Shown here one piece after another: positions 1-9,360 of a DNA stretch of 64,000 nt. Made by a program: the position numbers and the translations under genes. The DNA is from CAVQTK01 sp963716455 (lineage in GTDB: Bacteria > Pseudomonadota > Gammaproteobacteria > Coxiellales > Coxiellaceae). The DNA is taken from contig CAVQTK010000007.1 in the NCBI GenBank assembly GCA_963716455.1, forward strand, positions 61,847 through 125,846, read 5' to 3'. The notes beneath the pieces were generated by a model. That model did no database searches. It saw nothing but the letters and a program-made list of their open reading frames with translations, and was not told the DNA's origin. Numbering within the stretch: position 1 is the stretch's first letter; every line of letters begins with the position of its first letter.

Positions 1-151
1 CCTGAAACTCATTAGTAATTTTATCAGCCCCTTCTTGGGTGGTAGCCGTTCCAGCTATTTTTATATTGCTTTTACCTAAAGTTAATGCAATTGCCCGCCC
101 AATGCCCCGGCTCGACCCTGTAACTAGAGCTATTTTTTCAGTTATTGACAT
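1..151 (-). CDS. fabG: 3-oxoacyl-ACP reductase FabG, N-terminal part (runs off the window)
   Basis: The reverse strand from the ATG at 151 reads MSITEKIALVTGSSRGIG, the start of a short-chain dehydrogenase with the Rossmann glycine motif TGSSRGIG. About 50 residues are inside the window; the catalytic Ser-Tyr-Lys part lies outside. FabG reduces 3-oxoacyl-ACP to 3-hydroxyacyl-ACP with NADPH in fatty-acid elongation. It follows fabD on the same strand after 54 bp, as expected for the plsX-fabH-fabD-fabG order, which supports FabG over other SDR enzymes. Confidence 0.88.
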   Translation of the reverse strand, partial: MSITEKIALVTGSSRGIGRAIALTLGKSNIKIAGTATTQEGADKITNEFQ

Positions 152-205
152 AAATAAATTGCCTCACGTAAATAATTCACTTAGCAAAAAATTGCTGCTA
201 ATCAT

Positions 206-1153
206 CTATTTTTTTGTTTTAGCATCCGCCAAAGCTTGATTAAATGAAATCAAATCTGCGCACGGGTAAGTGGTAATTACACGACTAATCCGTTTGTTCA
301 ATCCAGTTAATACCTTACCCGGTCCACATTCTACCGCTAAACTTATTCCATTTTGTTCCATAGCTTGAATAATTTCTACCCATCTGACTGGATGAATTAA
401 CTGCTCAATTAATATCTGACGAATAGAATCTGATCCTGTATGAGAGAGGACATCAAAATTGTGAAGGATTGGGATTTTTGGTTTCATAAAATTAATTGAA
501 ATCAAATCAGCAGAAAGAAGTTCAGCGGCTGGCTGCATGAGTGCACAATGAGAGGGCACACTGACAGGAATGTGCTTAGCAAGCTTAGCACCCAAGTTTA
601 GGGCCATGGATACAGCTCTGTCTACAGCTACTTTATGCCCGGCAATAACCGTTTGTCCAATAGAATTAAAATTTGCTGGACTTAAAATTTCTTGCCCTTG
701 GCGTGCAGTCTCACAAAGCTCTGTAATTTGATTTGAATCAAAACCTACAATCGCAGCCATAGCACCTTCTTCATTTGATACTGCTTGCTGCATATAACGA
801 CCTCGTTTAGCGACCAATTGCAAAGCATCCTCGAAGGTTAAAGATTCTGCAACCACCAAGGCGCTATACTCTCCTAAACTATGCCCTGCTAATAATTCAG
901 GAATAGGACCTTGATGCGCTTTCCAGCACCGCCAAGTTGCTATACTTGCAGCTAAAATAGCAGGTTGAGTGTATTCTGTTTGATTTAACTTACTTTCTGG
1001 ACCTTCCTGGATCATAGCCCAAACATCATAGCCTAAGATAAAACTGGCTTCAGAGAAAGTTTGTTCAATTAGATTATTTTCACTGGCAAGTTCAGACAGC
1101 ATTCCTATGTGCCGAGATCCCTGCCCGGGAAAAATCATGGCAAATTGAGGCAT
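206..1153 (-). CDS. fabD: Malonyl-CoA:ACP malonyltransferase FabD
   Basis: FabD moves the malonyl group from CoA to acyl carrier protein, supplying the extender unit for type II fatty-acid synthesis in the cytoplasm. The 315-residue protein matches the family length. Near the N-terminus it has GQGSRHIGM (GQGSQ is usual, so Gln is Arg here), the nucleophile elbow GHSLGEYSA with Ser92, and catalytic His201 in VPSHCALM; both positions equal the E. coli numbering. The ATG at 1153 lies 16 bp after the fabH stop, so the two are likely co-transcribed. Confidence 0.97.
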   Translation of the reverse strand: MPQFAMIFPGQGSRHIGMLSELASENNLIEQTFSEASFILGYDVWAMIQEGPESKLNQTEYTQPAILAASIATWRCWKAHQGPIPELLAGHSLGEYSALVVAESLTFEDALQLVAKRGRYMQQAVSNEEGAMAAIVGFDSNQITELCETARQGQEILSPANFNSIGQTVIAGHKVAVDRAVSMALNLGAKLAKHIPVSVPSHCALMQPAAELLSADLISINFMKPKIPILHNFDVLSHTGSDSIRQILIEQLIHPVRWVEIIQAMEQNGISLAVECGPGKVLTGLNKRISRVITTYPCADLISFNQALADAKTKK

Positions 1154-1169
1154 GATGTCACCTTAATAT

Positions 1170-2120
1170 TTAAGTAAGTGCAGAGCCCCAAGCTAACCCT
1201 GCGCCAAAGGCTTCTAGCATTAAAACTTCCCCTTTTTTAATTTTTCCTTCTTGCAAAGCAAAATCTAAAGCCAACGGAACGGAAGCTGCAGAGGTATTAC
1301 CGTGTTGCTCAACCGTTAAAATTACCCGTTCCATAGACAACCCTAAGCGTTTAGCAGTAGCTTGAATGATGCGTAAATTAGCTTGATGGGGAATAAGCCA
1401 ATCTACATCTTTTTTTTCTAAACCGCTCTTGGCTAATGTTTCATCAACTATATTACCCAATTGCGTAACAGCTATTTTAAACACTGCGTTACCTTTCATC
1501 TGAATGGAAGGTTCAGTTTTTTCCCATAGGGTACTTTTGGCATATAAAGTCTGTAAATAACGTCCAGCTGCATGGATGTGAGTCGCTAAAATTCCAGGTT
1601 CCTCAGCCGCTTGCAAAACAGCCGCCCCGGCGCCGTCACCAAATAACACACACGTGCTACGATCTTTCCAGTCAACCACTTTAGTTAGTGCATCAACACC
1701 TACAACTAAAGCCGTTTTAACAACTCCATTTTTAATATATTGATCCACTACACTAAGGTTATAGATAAAACCTGCACAAGCTGCATTAAGATCAAATGCA
1801 GGACAATTATTGTTAATGCCTAACTCTTGTTGTAAAACACAGGCAATACTAGGAAAAAAATAATCGGGAGTAGCTGTAGCAACAACTACCATTTCAACCT
1901 CAGTTGGAGCTATGCCAGCATTTTCTAATGCTCGTTTAGCGGCTTGAACAGCCATAGTAGAAACAGTTTCACCGCTCTCACCTATGACATGACGTTTACG
2001 AATACCGACCCGTTGTACAATCCATTCATCATCCGTGTCTACTATTTTTTCTAAATCAGCATTTGTCAAAATCTTTTCAGGTAGATAGGAGCCAACTCCA
2101 ATTATTTTACTATAAATCAC
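1170..2120 (-). CDS. fabH: 3-oxoacyl-ACP synthase III FabH
   Basis: FabH starts fatty-acid synthesis by condensing acetyl-CoA with malonyl-ACP. The 316-residue protein carries the complete triad: Cys115 in NAACAGF, His245 in IPHQANLR and Asn275 in HGNTSAAS, and it ends in the usual GAGLAWGSAL tail. The start codon is GTG at 2120, overlapping the plsX stop as GTGA, which implies translational coupling. Nothing unusual was seen. Confidence 0.97.
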   Translation of the reverse strand: MIYSKIIGVGSYLPEKILTNADLEKIVDTDDEWIVQRVGIRKRHVIGESGETVSTMAVQAAKRALENAGIAPTEVEMVVVATATPDYFFPSIACVLQQELGINNNCPAFDLNAACAGFIYNLSVVDQYIKNGVVKTALVVGVDALTKVVDWKDRSTCVLFGDGAGAAVLQAAEEPGILATHIHAAGRYLQTLYAKSTLWEKTEPSIQMKGNAVFKIAVTQLGNIVDETLAKSGLEKKDVDWLIPHQANLRIIQATAKRLGLSMERVILTVEQHGNTSAASVPLALDFALQEGKIKKGEVLMLEAFGAGLAWGSALT

Positions 2121-3124
2121 TCCTGCAGACCTTTTTTAATTAATTCAGGAACATTTTGCTTCATTTCTAAGATAGCCTCCTCAATTGCTGTAGCAAAGCC
2201 AATAACCCCTGCTCCCCCGTGACTTTTAACCACAATACCTGTTAATCCTAATAAAATAGCGCCATTACGGCGTTGAGGATCAATTTGCCTTTTTAATTGT
2301 TTTAGCACAGGCAACGCAGGAAGAGCAGCAAACCGTGTCATCCAATTTTTATTAAAAGCACGCCGAGCATAATGTACTATTAACTTAGAAACACCTTCTG
2401 CGGCTTTCAAAGTCACATTTCCTACAAAACCATCACACACTACTACATCTGCATGACCTTCAAAAATGGTGTTCCCTTCTACGTAGCCTATGTAGTTAAT
2501 TGCTTTATTTTTTGTTAATAACTCAGAGGTTTGCTTAACTTGTTCATTACCCTTAATGGGTTCCTCCCCAATATTTAATAACCCTACCCGAGGATTACGA
2601 ATATTGTCTACTGCCTTAGCAAAAATGGAGCCCATTAAAGCAAACTGGCATAAATGCTCCACACTTGAATCAACATTGGCGCCCAAATCTAAAATTCTTA
2701 CCTCTTTCTCTTCATAAATTGTGGGAAAACGAGTGATAATAGCAGGCCGATCAATGCCCGGTAATGTTTTTAATACAAAACGCGCAGTTGCCATTAGAGC
2801 GCCTGTATTTCCGGCACTGACGCATGCTTGCGCTTCATGGGATTTTACCAAATTTATGGCCACCCGCATGGAGGAATCTTTTTTATACCGCAAAGCTTGT
2901 GCAGGTGATTCATCCATGGCCACAGCTTCTGAAGCAGCATAAATCGACCAACGATCAGACACATCTGCACCAATCTGCTTGAGCATGGGACTAATGACTT
3001 CTGGTTTACCAACAAAAATTAACTGCAAATCAGGATGTTTCCTTAAAGTTTGTAAACCAGCAGGAATAACCACTGTTGGGCCATAGTCACCTCCCATCAC
3101 ATCAAGAGCAATTTTTTTAACCAT
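2117..3124 (-). CDS. plsX: Phosphate acyltransferase PlsX
   Basis: PlsX makes acyl-phosphate from acyl-ACP for the PlsY step of phosphatidic acid synthesis. The 335-residue protein starts with the family hallmark IALDVMGGDYGP and has the conserved SAGNTGALMA and VVCDGFVGNVTLK segments. It is preceded by an AGGA ribosome-binding site and sits 8 bp after rpmF. Its place between rpmF and fabH is the standard gammaproteobacterial arrangement linking phospholipid and fatty-acid synthesis. Confidence 0.97.
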   Translation of the reverse strand: MVKKIALDVMGGDYGPTVVIPAGLQTLRKHPDLQLIFVGKPEVISPMLKQIGADVSDRWSIYAASEAVAMDESPAQALRYKKDSSMRVAINLVKSHEAQACVSAGNTGALMATARFVLKTLPGIDRPAIITRFPTIYEEKEVRILDLGANVDSSVEHLCQFALMGSIFAKAVDNIRNPRVGLLNIGEEPIKGNEQVKQTSELLTKNKAINYIGYVEGNTIFEGHADVVVCDGFVGNVTLKAAEGVSKLIVHYARRAFNKNWMTRFAALPALPVLKQLKRQIDPQRRNGAILLGLTGIVVKSHGGAGVIGFATAIEEAILEMKQNVPELIKKGLQE

Positions 3125-3132
3125 GAAGATTC

Positions 3133-3330
3133 CTAATCTTCTTCTTTTTCGGGTTTTTCACTTACCTGAACAACTTGTTTGCCTTTATAATAACCATCTG
3201 CTGCAATATGATGGCGACGATGTGTCTCTCCAGTCATAGGATCAACAGACAAACAAGCAGCTGATAAAGCATCATGTGAACGACGCATTCCTCGTCTTGA
3301 ACGGGTTTTTCGACTCTTTTGTACAGCCAC
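3133..3330 (-). CDS. rpmF: 50S ribosomal protein L32
   Basis: The protein reads MAVQKSRKTRSRRGMRRSH, the conserved basic start of L32. The chosen start is the GTG at 3330, because GGAG lies just upstream and because it gives the family's MAVQ N-terminus; a TTG at 3342 would add four residues without precedent. At 65 residues it is slightly longer than E. coli L32. The zinc-ribbon cysteines found in some L32 proteins are not evident. The yceD gene that normally precedes rpmF is absent. Confidence 0.94.
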   Translation of the reverse strand: MAVQKSRKTRSRRGMRRSHDALSAACLSVDPMTGETHRRHHIAADGYYKGKQVVQVSEKPEKEED

Positions 3331-3472
3331 AATATTCTCCAACTTAAACCAAAACTAAACCTTAAATACTAAGGGTAACTATGAAAAAAATCAAGCTAGA
3401 TTCCAGCCATCAGCAATCTTAATAGGTGCGGAAATCGACCAAAGGAGAAACTGCTGTAACAGCAGAGTTAGG

Positions 3473-4423
3473 TTAACCCTTGGAAATTTCAACTAAATAA
3501 TTTTTTCCTGTGAATTTTTTTAAAAATGTTTGCAATTCTGCTTCTAGAGGGATACAAATTCCAAAACCATTGGCCTCGTCACAACTCACCGCTGCAGCAT
3601 GCAAAAATAAACGCTTTAATCCAAGCTGATGCACATGACGGTTAAATTCCGAGTCGCCATATTTATCATCAGCTGCAATAGGAAATCCTAAATGAGCAGC
3701 ATGAACCCGTATCTGGTGTGTCCTACCCGTAGTAGGCCAAGCTTCAACCAAAGACATCTGTGGAAAAACCGCCAATGGGCGAAATAGGGTCACAGCAGAT
3801 TTTCCTTCTGAGCCTATCTTTACTATCCGTTCACCACTACTGAGTATATTTTTAATTAATGGTTTATCAACCTTCCGCGCACCTCCAATCCATTCCCCCT
3901 TAACTAGCGCTATGTATTGCTTATGTACTTGACGATGAGTAAGGCAATGATGCCAAGTTAGAAGCGCCTGACGTTTTTTTGCCAATAGCAAACAACCTGA
4001 AGTCTCCTTATCAAGCCTGTGTATTAACTCTAAAAATTCAATATCCGGCCGGATAATCCGCAACAATTCGATTAACCCCCCGCGAATTCCTGTTCCCCCA
4101 TGCACCGGCAACCCTGCAGGCTTATTCATAACTATTATACCTTTATCTTCATAGACAATTCTTTGTAATAAAGCGTTGCTCACAGTAATTTTAGGTGGTT
4201 GCAATTTTCGAACTGCAACTATCCCTTCTAATGGAGGAATACGGATTTGATCCCCTACTTTTAAACGGTAATCTGGTTTAATCCTACTGCGATTGGAGCG
4301 CACTTCTCCTTTGCGGATAGCGCGATAAATTCTTACTTTAGGGACGGCTTTTAAATGTTTAAATAAAAAATTATCTATTCTTTGACCTGCCTCTTCAAAT
4401 TGAATAATGATAGTTTTTACCAT
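3473..4423 (-). CDS. rluC: 23S rRNA pseudouridine synthase RluC
   Basis: RluC isomerises uridines 955, 2504 and 2580 (E. coli numbering) of 23S rRNA. The protein has an N-terminal S4 RNA-binding domain (about residues 10-70, RIDNFLFKHLKAVPK), then the RluA-type catalytic domain with HRLDKETSG, Asp138 being catalytic, and the RTHQIRVHA motif. The open frame extends to 4492, but MVKTIIIQFEEAGQRID at 4423 aligns with the family start, giving 316 residues. It is divergent from rne, as in E. coli. RluC rather than RluD is favoured by this neighbour. Confidence 0.92.
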   Translation of the reverse strand: MVKTIIIQFEEAGQRIDNFLFKHLKAVPKVRIYRAIRKGEVRSNRSRIKPDYRLKVGDQIRIPPLEGIVAVRKLQPPKITVSNALLQRIVYEDKGIIVMNKPAGLPVHGGTGIRGGLIELLRIIRPDIEFLELIHRLDKETSGCLLLAKKRQALLTWHHCLTHRQVHKQYIALVKGEWIGGARKVDKPLIKNILSSGERIVKIGSEGKSAVTLFRPLAVFPQMSLVEAWPTTGRTHQIRVHAAHLGFPIAADDKYGDSEFNRHVHQLGLKRLFLHAAAVSCDEANGFGICIPLEAELQTFLKKFTGKNYLVEISKG

Positions 4424-5033
4424 ATCCTTACTGATCCTAAATCTATTGCTCAAAAGTCTATGATTTGATATAGTGATTATGCAAAATTGCATAGTAACAG
4501 ATGCCTAGTCTATGTGCTATGGCTTTGTTTAATGAACAGCATGATGTATGCATAAAGCAAATTTGTGCTAGTAATAAAGAATTTTATTACGAAAGTAAGA
4601 GTTCTTTTTAAAATTTTCTAAATTGAAAATGCTACATTACCCTGTTTATTATAGAGGAGGGAGACCTTCCTTAAGAAAATTAAAGATTTACTATTGCCTT
4701 CTTTTCTTCTTGACTGAGATAACTGTTCAAGGAGAGTAAGTTTGCTATTTAAAATATAGGTATTTTCAGTTTATTTGTAATAGCTCAAGTGAGGAAGACC
4801 TACCTACGCGTTAAAAGCGGAGAATACATGCAGTATTTGAGCACTTTAGATGGATATTTTAACTACAGGATGATCTTTATTTATCCAAAAACTGAATTTT
4901 TCTCTAATTATTTTGGTTAAACCTCGTCAATTTTTGTAATGACAATAGGTACGAGAGAATTATTTTTCAATAATGCGTTTATTGCCAAAATTTTCAGAAG
5001 TAGGCAACGCAGATATAGTTTAAAAGGTAAAAA
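4424..5033. other. rluC/rne divergent intergenic region and probable rne leader
   Basis: This 610-bp AT-rich stretch between divergent rluC and rne has no supported gene. In E. coli the same interval holds a long structured rne 5' leader through which RNase E controls its own mRNA; by position the same could hold here, but I did not identify the specific hairpins. An AAGGT ribosome-binding site lies at about 5022-5026, just before the rne start. Confidence 0.5.
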
Positions 5034-7190
5034 ATGATAAGAATGCTGATTAATGCGACTCAGAACGATGAGTTGCGTGTGGCTATTGCCGACGGTCAAC
5101 AATTGGTGGACCTAGATATTGAACTACCTGATTTCCAACAAAAAAAAGCCAATATTTATAAAGGACTAATCAGTAGTATTGAACCCAGTTTAGGAGCTGT
5201 ATTCGTAAATTATGGAGAAGAAAAGCACGGCTTTTTACCAGTAAAGGAAATTTCCCACGAGTATTTTTTAACTGAAACGGACCCCAATCAAGAAAATATT
5301 GATATTCGATCTGTTTTAAAGTTAGGACAAGAATTGGTAGTGCAAGTTGAAAAAGAAGAGCGCGGCAACAAAGGCGCCGCTTTAACAACATTTATAACCT
5401 TAGCCGGCTCTTATTTAGTACTTATGCCCAATAATCCCCGCGCTGGGGGAATTTCTCGACGGGTTGAAACGGACGATCGTGAACATCTCAAAGAAACTCT
5501 TAATCAATTAAGTATTCCTGAGGGCATGGGGCTTATCATACGAACAGCAGGAGTAGGTAGATCTAAAGAAGAATTAGATTGGGATTTAAATGTTTTGCTA
5601 CGCTACTGGGAAGCAGTAAAACAAGCTGCAATTGCCCGACCTGCGCCCTATCTCATTCATCAAGAAAGCGATGTAATTATTCGAGCCATTCGTGATTACC
5701 TGCGTCAAGACATGCATGAAGTTATTATTGATGAATCTAAAGCATTTGAAAGAGCGCGTCACTATGTGAGCCAGGTTCGTCCGGATTTTATCGAGCGTTT
5801 ACAATTATATACCGGATATCTTCCTTTATTTAGCCGATTTCATATTGAAGAGCAAATTGAAAGCGCATATCAACGTGAAGTATACCTCCCTTCAGGAGGC
5901 TCCATAGTAATTGATCATTCGGAAGCTTTGGTGGCAATTGATATTAATTCAGCACGAGCTACTAAAGGCAGCAATATTGAAGAAACTGCTTTTAATATTA
6001 ATTTAGAAGCCGCTGAAGAAATAGCTCGTCAATTGCGTATTAGGGATATAGGTGGATTGATTGTCATCGATTTCATTGACATGTTGCAAACATCTCATCA
6101 ACGGGAAGTAGAGAATTGTTTGCGGAACGCCTTAAAAAGGGATCGTGCACGAATTCAAATTGGCAGAATTTCACGTTTTGGGTTACTTGAAATGTCGAGG
6201 CAACGCCTAGGTTCTTCATTACGAAAATCAACTCGCATTCCCTGCCCACGTTGTGATGGTCAAGGAGCAATTCGTACGGTCGAATCTTTAGCACTTTCTA
6301 TCATTCACTTAATTCAAGAACAGACTGCAAAAGGAGAATATGTTCAATTACATGTCCAACTCCCCGTGGAAATTGCCACATTTCTTTTAAACGAAAAACG
6401 TGCGTTGTTAAGCAAAATTGAACAACAAAGTCAAGCAGAGATTATAATTATCCCCAATCCTTATTTTCAATCACCGCATTATCAAATACGCAAAGTTAAA
6501 GAAAAAAATAAGGACTTACATAGTTATGAAATGATAAAGATGCAAAAAACTACCACCCCAGTTTCGCGCAAAAAATCTGTGGGAGGCAAGAGTCTATCCG
6601 AACCAGCCATCAAAGAATTTTTAACTGCAGCTACTACTGCTCCTCCACCCCCTCGAAAAAAAGGAGGCCTCATAAAAAGGTTATGGGAAGTTGTACTAGG
6701 CAGTGAAAAAGAAATCCCTTCAATTGAAGAAAAAAAACCAAATGTTATCGCTCCTCCAAATGTGCCTCTACCTAGGCATAAACGTTATAAAGATCGCCCT
6801 AAAGGACAGGGACAGGGACAAGGCCAAGGGCAATCACGTCAGGGGGGAAGAAAGCATTCAACTCAATCTTCCTATGCCACACGTACAAGTCGTCAACATT
6901 TTCCTAAATCATCAAGCTCTTTTAATCCTAAACAAATAAATGAATCTATTAAACCGCCAGTATCATCTACCAATTGGCCTTATGCCAATGAAGAAAAAGC
7001 CATAGATGAGGATATTTATGAATTCCCTTCTATCCCTCCTAAAGAGGAAACAATTCCACTAGAAAAACTGGTAGAAAAGAAAGAAGAGGATGTTCAAGAG
7101 AAAAAATTGGAGCAAATTTTTACCAAAGAAAGCTCCTCTCAAGAAGGATCTCAAACTTTAGAATCAAATTCAGAAAAGAAATCAGAATAA
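5034..7190 (+). CDS. rne: Ribonuclease E
   Basis: RNase E is the main endoribonuclease for mRNA decay and for rRNA/tRNA maturation, acting at the inner membrane. The 718-residue protein begins MIRMLINATQNDELRVAI and contains the S1 domain (about 35-120), the 5' sensor/RNase H-like region, and the DNase I-like catalytic part. The two metal-binding Asp are visible in VAIDINSARAT (about 303) and VIDFIDM (about 346), and the Zn-link in CPRCDGQG (about 404-407). The C-terminal scaffold is short (~200 residues against >500 in E. coli) and low in complexity, with an alternating Gly-Gln run and an acidic Lys/Glu-rich tail, so the degradosome-binding part is reduced or divergent. Confidence 0.97.
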   Translation: MIRMLINATQNDELRVAIADGQQLVDLDIELPDFQQKKANIYKGLISSIEPSLGAVFVNYGEEKHGFLPVKEISHEYFLTETDPNQENIDIRSVLKLGQELVVQVEKEERGNKGAALTTFITLAGSYLVLMPNNPRAGGISRRVETDDREHLKETLNQLSIPEGMGLIIRTAGVGRSKEELDWDLNVLLRYWEAVKQAAIARPAPYLIHQESDVIIRAIRDYLRQDMHEVIIDESKAFERARHYVSQVRPDFIERLQLYTGYLPLFSRFHIEEQIESAYQREVYLPSGGSIVIDHSEALVAIDINSARATKGSNIEETAFNINLEAAEEIARQLRIRDIGGLIVIDFIDMLQTSHQREVENCLRNALKRDRARIQIGRISRFGLLEMSRQRLGSSLRKSTRIPCPRCDGQGAIRTVESLALSIIHLIQEQTAKGEYVQLHVQLPVEIATFLLNEKRALLSKIEQQSQAEIIIIPNPYFQSPHYQIRKVKEKNKDLHSYEMIKMQKTTTPVSRKKSVGGKSLSEPAIKEFLTAATTAPPPPRKKGGLIKRLWEVVLGSEKEIPSIEEKKPNVIAPPNVPLPRHKRYKDRPKGQGQGQGQGQSRQGGRKHSTQSSYATRTSRQHFPKSSSSFNPKQINESIKPPVSSTNWPYANEEKAIDEDIYEFPSIPPKEETIPLEKLVEKKEEDVQEKKLEQIFTKESSSQEGSQTLESNSEKKSE

Positions 7191-7254
7191 TTGATAACTG
7201 TGTGAGCTTGCAATAACGAGGCTGTGGTGTGGTCATTGCTAACGCGGTTTGTTA
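7191..7254. terminator. Possible bidirectional terminator-like inverted repeat between rne and artM
   Basis: Convergent rne (plus) and artM (minus) are separated by a short region with nested inverted repeats. TGATAAC near 7192 pairs with GTTATCA near 7250, and inside them GCAAT pairs with ATTGC. There is no clear U-tract, so this may be a structured end rather than a classical intrinsic terminator. Confidence 0.3.
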
Positions 7255-7920
7255 TCACCTAATTAAATTGTGCCACCTATTTTCTACCCATTTAAATCCT
7301 CCCACAATTAAAAGATTTAAACTTAGATAAAAACAACCGGCTAAAATGAAAAAAGGCATAACTTGATAAGTTCTTGCTATTAAAAGATGGGTTACTCCCA
7401 TGATATCAAGTAAAGTTATAGTACTTGCCAGTGAAGTACTCTTTAACACCATAATTACTTCATTAGAATAAGCTGGTAAAGCGATCCTCCATGCTCTGGG
7501 AAGTATTACCTTATGTAACATTTGCCAATTCGACAATCCCAATACTTGGCAGGCTTCTATTTCTCCTCGAGGAATACTCTTGATTGCTCCACTTAGTAAT
7601 ACAGTTGTATATGCACAAGTATTCAAACCTAAAGCAATCGTCGCACAACCAAAGGGTTTTTTTAAAATAATCCACAGAAAAGATTCTCGTAGCCAATGGA
7701 ATTGTGCACTACCATAGTAAATTATAAAAATTTGCACTAATAATGGCGTTCCTCTAATAAAAAAAACTAAAGCATCTATCGGAAATTTAAGATAAAACAG
7801 ATTTAAAGATTTTAATAACGTAAAAATTAACGCCAACAATAATCCAACCATCAAAGCACAAACGGTTAACTCCACTGTGAGCGTCAAACCTGAAATCATC
7901 ATAACAAAATTATTCATCAA
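7255..7920 (-). CDS. artM: Arginine ABC transporter permease ArtM
   Basis: This is an inner-membrane permease of a polar amino-acid ABC importer. It has 221 residues (E. coli ArtM has 222) and about five hydrophobic segments. It carries the phrases RGTPLLVQIFIIYYG and SNEVIMVLKSTSLA and the EAA loop GEIEACQVLGLSNWQM, which contacts the ATPase. It overlaps artQ by 4 bp (ATGA). The ArgR-linked context, next to argR, favours arginine as substrate over histidine or glutamine. Confidence 0.88.
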   Translation of the reverse strand: MMNNFVMMISGLTLTVELTVCALMVGLLLALIFTLLKSLNLFYLKFPIDALVFFIRGTPLLVQIFIIYYGSAQFHWLRESFLWIILKKPFGCATIALGLNTCAYTTVLLSGAIKSIPRGEIEACQVLGLSNWQMLHKVILPRAWRIALPAYSNEVIMVLKSTSLASTITLLDIMGVTHLLIARTYQVMPFFILAGCFYLSLNLLIVGGFKWVENRWHNLIR

Positions 7921-8609
7921 TGGAGCCTGTTTCTATTTTTTAGCCGTTTGGTGAATAGTTCTATAGTAAGTTGAGAAAGAGTGGTTAGTAATAAAAAAAC
8001 CAATCCTGCAATAAAGTAAAATTTAAATGGCTGTCTAGTACTATTTGCAGCAATCTGGGCTTTACTCATTAAGTCAACCAAACCAATCAAAGATACTAAT
8101 GCCGTATCTTTCAATAGCACCAACCATAAATTACCCAGGCCTGGTAATGCAAAGCGCCATGCTTGAGGTAATAAAATATGGCTAAATATTCTTCGGGTTT
8201 TTAAACCCAAGGCTTGAGCTGCCTCTTGTTGGCCTCGAGGAATCGCCAAAAAAGCACCACGCAAAGTTTGTGAACCGTAAGCAGAAAAAATAATGCCTAA
8301 TCCTAATACTCCTGCAATAAAAGAATTAACTTGCAGATTTTCTCCCCACAACCAACTTAAAAATGCACTGCCACCAAAATAAATAACCGTCAAGACTAGC
8401 AATTCTGGTAAACTACGAATGATGGAAGTAGATGCTAATACAAATGAACGAATCGCAAAACGATTGCTTAACTCACCTACAGCACCCAAAATAGCTAATA
8501 TAAATCCCAACAATAAGGCACTTAAGGCAACAGCTAAAGTTATTCCTACCCCTTGGACTAATTGGAACCCATACCCATCAAGCCAAAGCCACATGTTATT
8601 CGTTACCAA
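7917..8609 (-). CDS. artQ: Arginine ABC transporter permease ArtQ
   Basis: Second inner-membrane permease of the ArtPQMJ importer, 230 residues. It shows the family phrase RSLPELLVLTVIYFGG and the EAA loop GQQEAAQALGLKTRRI. Five transmembrane segments are expected from the hydrophobicity. Its 5' end overlaps the binding-protein gene by 14 bp and its 3' end overlaps artM by 4 bp, so the four transporter genes form one tightly packed unit. Confidence 0.88.
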   Translation of the reverse strand: MVTNNMWLWLDGYGFQLVQGVGITLAVALSALLLGFILAILGAVGELSNRFAIRSFVLASTSIIRSLPELLVLTVIYFGGSAFLSWLWGENLQVNSFIAGVLGLGIIFSAYGSQTLRGAFLAIPRGQQEAAQALGLKTRRIFSHILLPQAWRFALPGLGNLWLVLLKDTALVSLIGLVDLMSKAQIAANSTRQPFKFYFIAGLVFLLLTTLSQLTIELFTKRLKNRNRLH

Positions 8610-9360
8610 AATATCGTTGCACTATTTTTTTATACGTACCGTCAGACTGAATAGCATTTAAAGCCTGATTTAATTCTTTTAATAAATTGGTGTTTCCCTT
8701 CTTAACAGCAAAGCCATTACCTTTACCAAAAAATTGAGCATCTTCAACAGGTTTTCCTACTAATTCATAAACTTCACTATTTTTATCTTTTTTTAGCCAT
8801 TCTTTAATTAAAGGCGTATCACCTAAAACGGCATCAACTCGTCCCGATTCTAAATCCAATAATGCTTCCTGAATATTAGGATAACGCTTAATTTCTACTA
8901 AAGAGCTATATTTCGCTTGGAGGTAATTATCAAAAGTGGTCGCCCCTTGTACTCCAAATATTTTATTCTTCCAGACTGTTGAGTTTGATAGATGAGAAGA
9001 TTTAGCTCCCACTAAACTTCCTGTATTAAGATAATAAGAATTGGTAAAATTAACCTGCTGTTCTCGCTCAGAGGTAATAGCCATAGCACCAAAAATCACG
9101 TCAAATTTACCCAACTTTAATCCAGGAATTAAACTATCCCATGCTTGGGTAATAAAAACACATTTTTTATGCATATTCATACACATAGCTTTGAGAATAT
9201 CAATGTCAAAACCTTGCGCCTCACCGTTACTATTAATAAATTCAAAGGGCGGATAAGTTGCTTCTGTAGCAAATAATAAAGAATTAGAGTTTGCCAAGGA
9301 AGCGAAGGATATGAGAAAGCACCCGAATAAAATAATTATTTTCACTAACTTACTACTCAT
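8596..9360 (-). CDS. artJ: Arginine-binding periplasmic protein (ArtJ/ArtI type)
   Basis: Solute-binding protein that captures arginine in the periplasm for ArtQMP. From the ATG at 9360 the protein has a signal peptide (KLVKIIILFGCFLISFASLA, probable cleavage near residue 23) followed by the SBP family 3 core with ATEATYPPFEFI and GFDIDILKAMC. The open frame extends to 9426, but that start would put extra residues before the signal peptide. The gene overlaps the end of artP by 8 bp. ArtJ against ArtI cannot be separated from sequence alone. Confidence 0.87.
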   Translation of the reverse strand: MSSKLVKIIILFGCFLISFASLANSNSLLFATEATYPPFEFINSNGEAQGFDIDILKAMCMNMHKKCVFITQAWDSLIPGLKLGKFDVIFGAMAITSEREQQVNFTNSYYLNTGSLVGAKSSHLSNSTVWKNKIFGVQGATTFDNYLQAKYSSLVEIKRYPNIQEALLDLESGRVDAVLGDTPLIKEWLKKDKNSEVYELVGKPVEDAQFFGKGNGFAVKKGNTNLLKELNQALNAIQSDGTYKKIVQRYFGNE

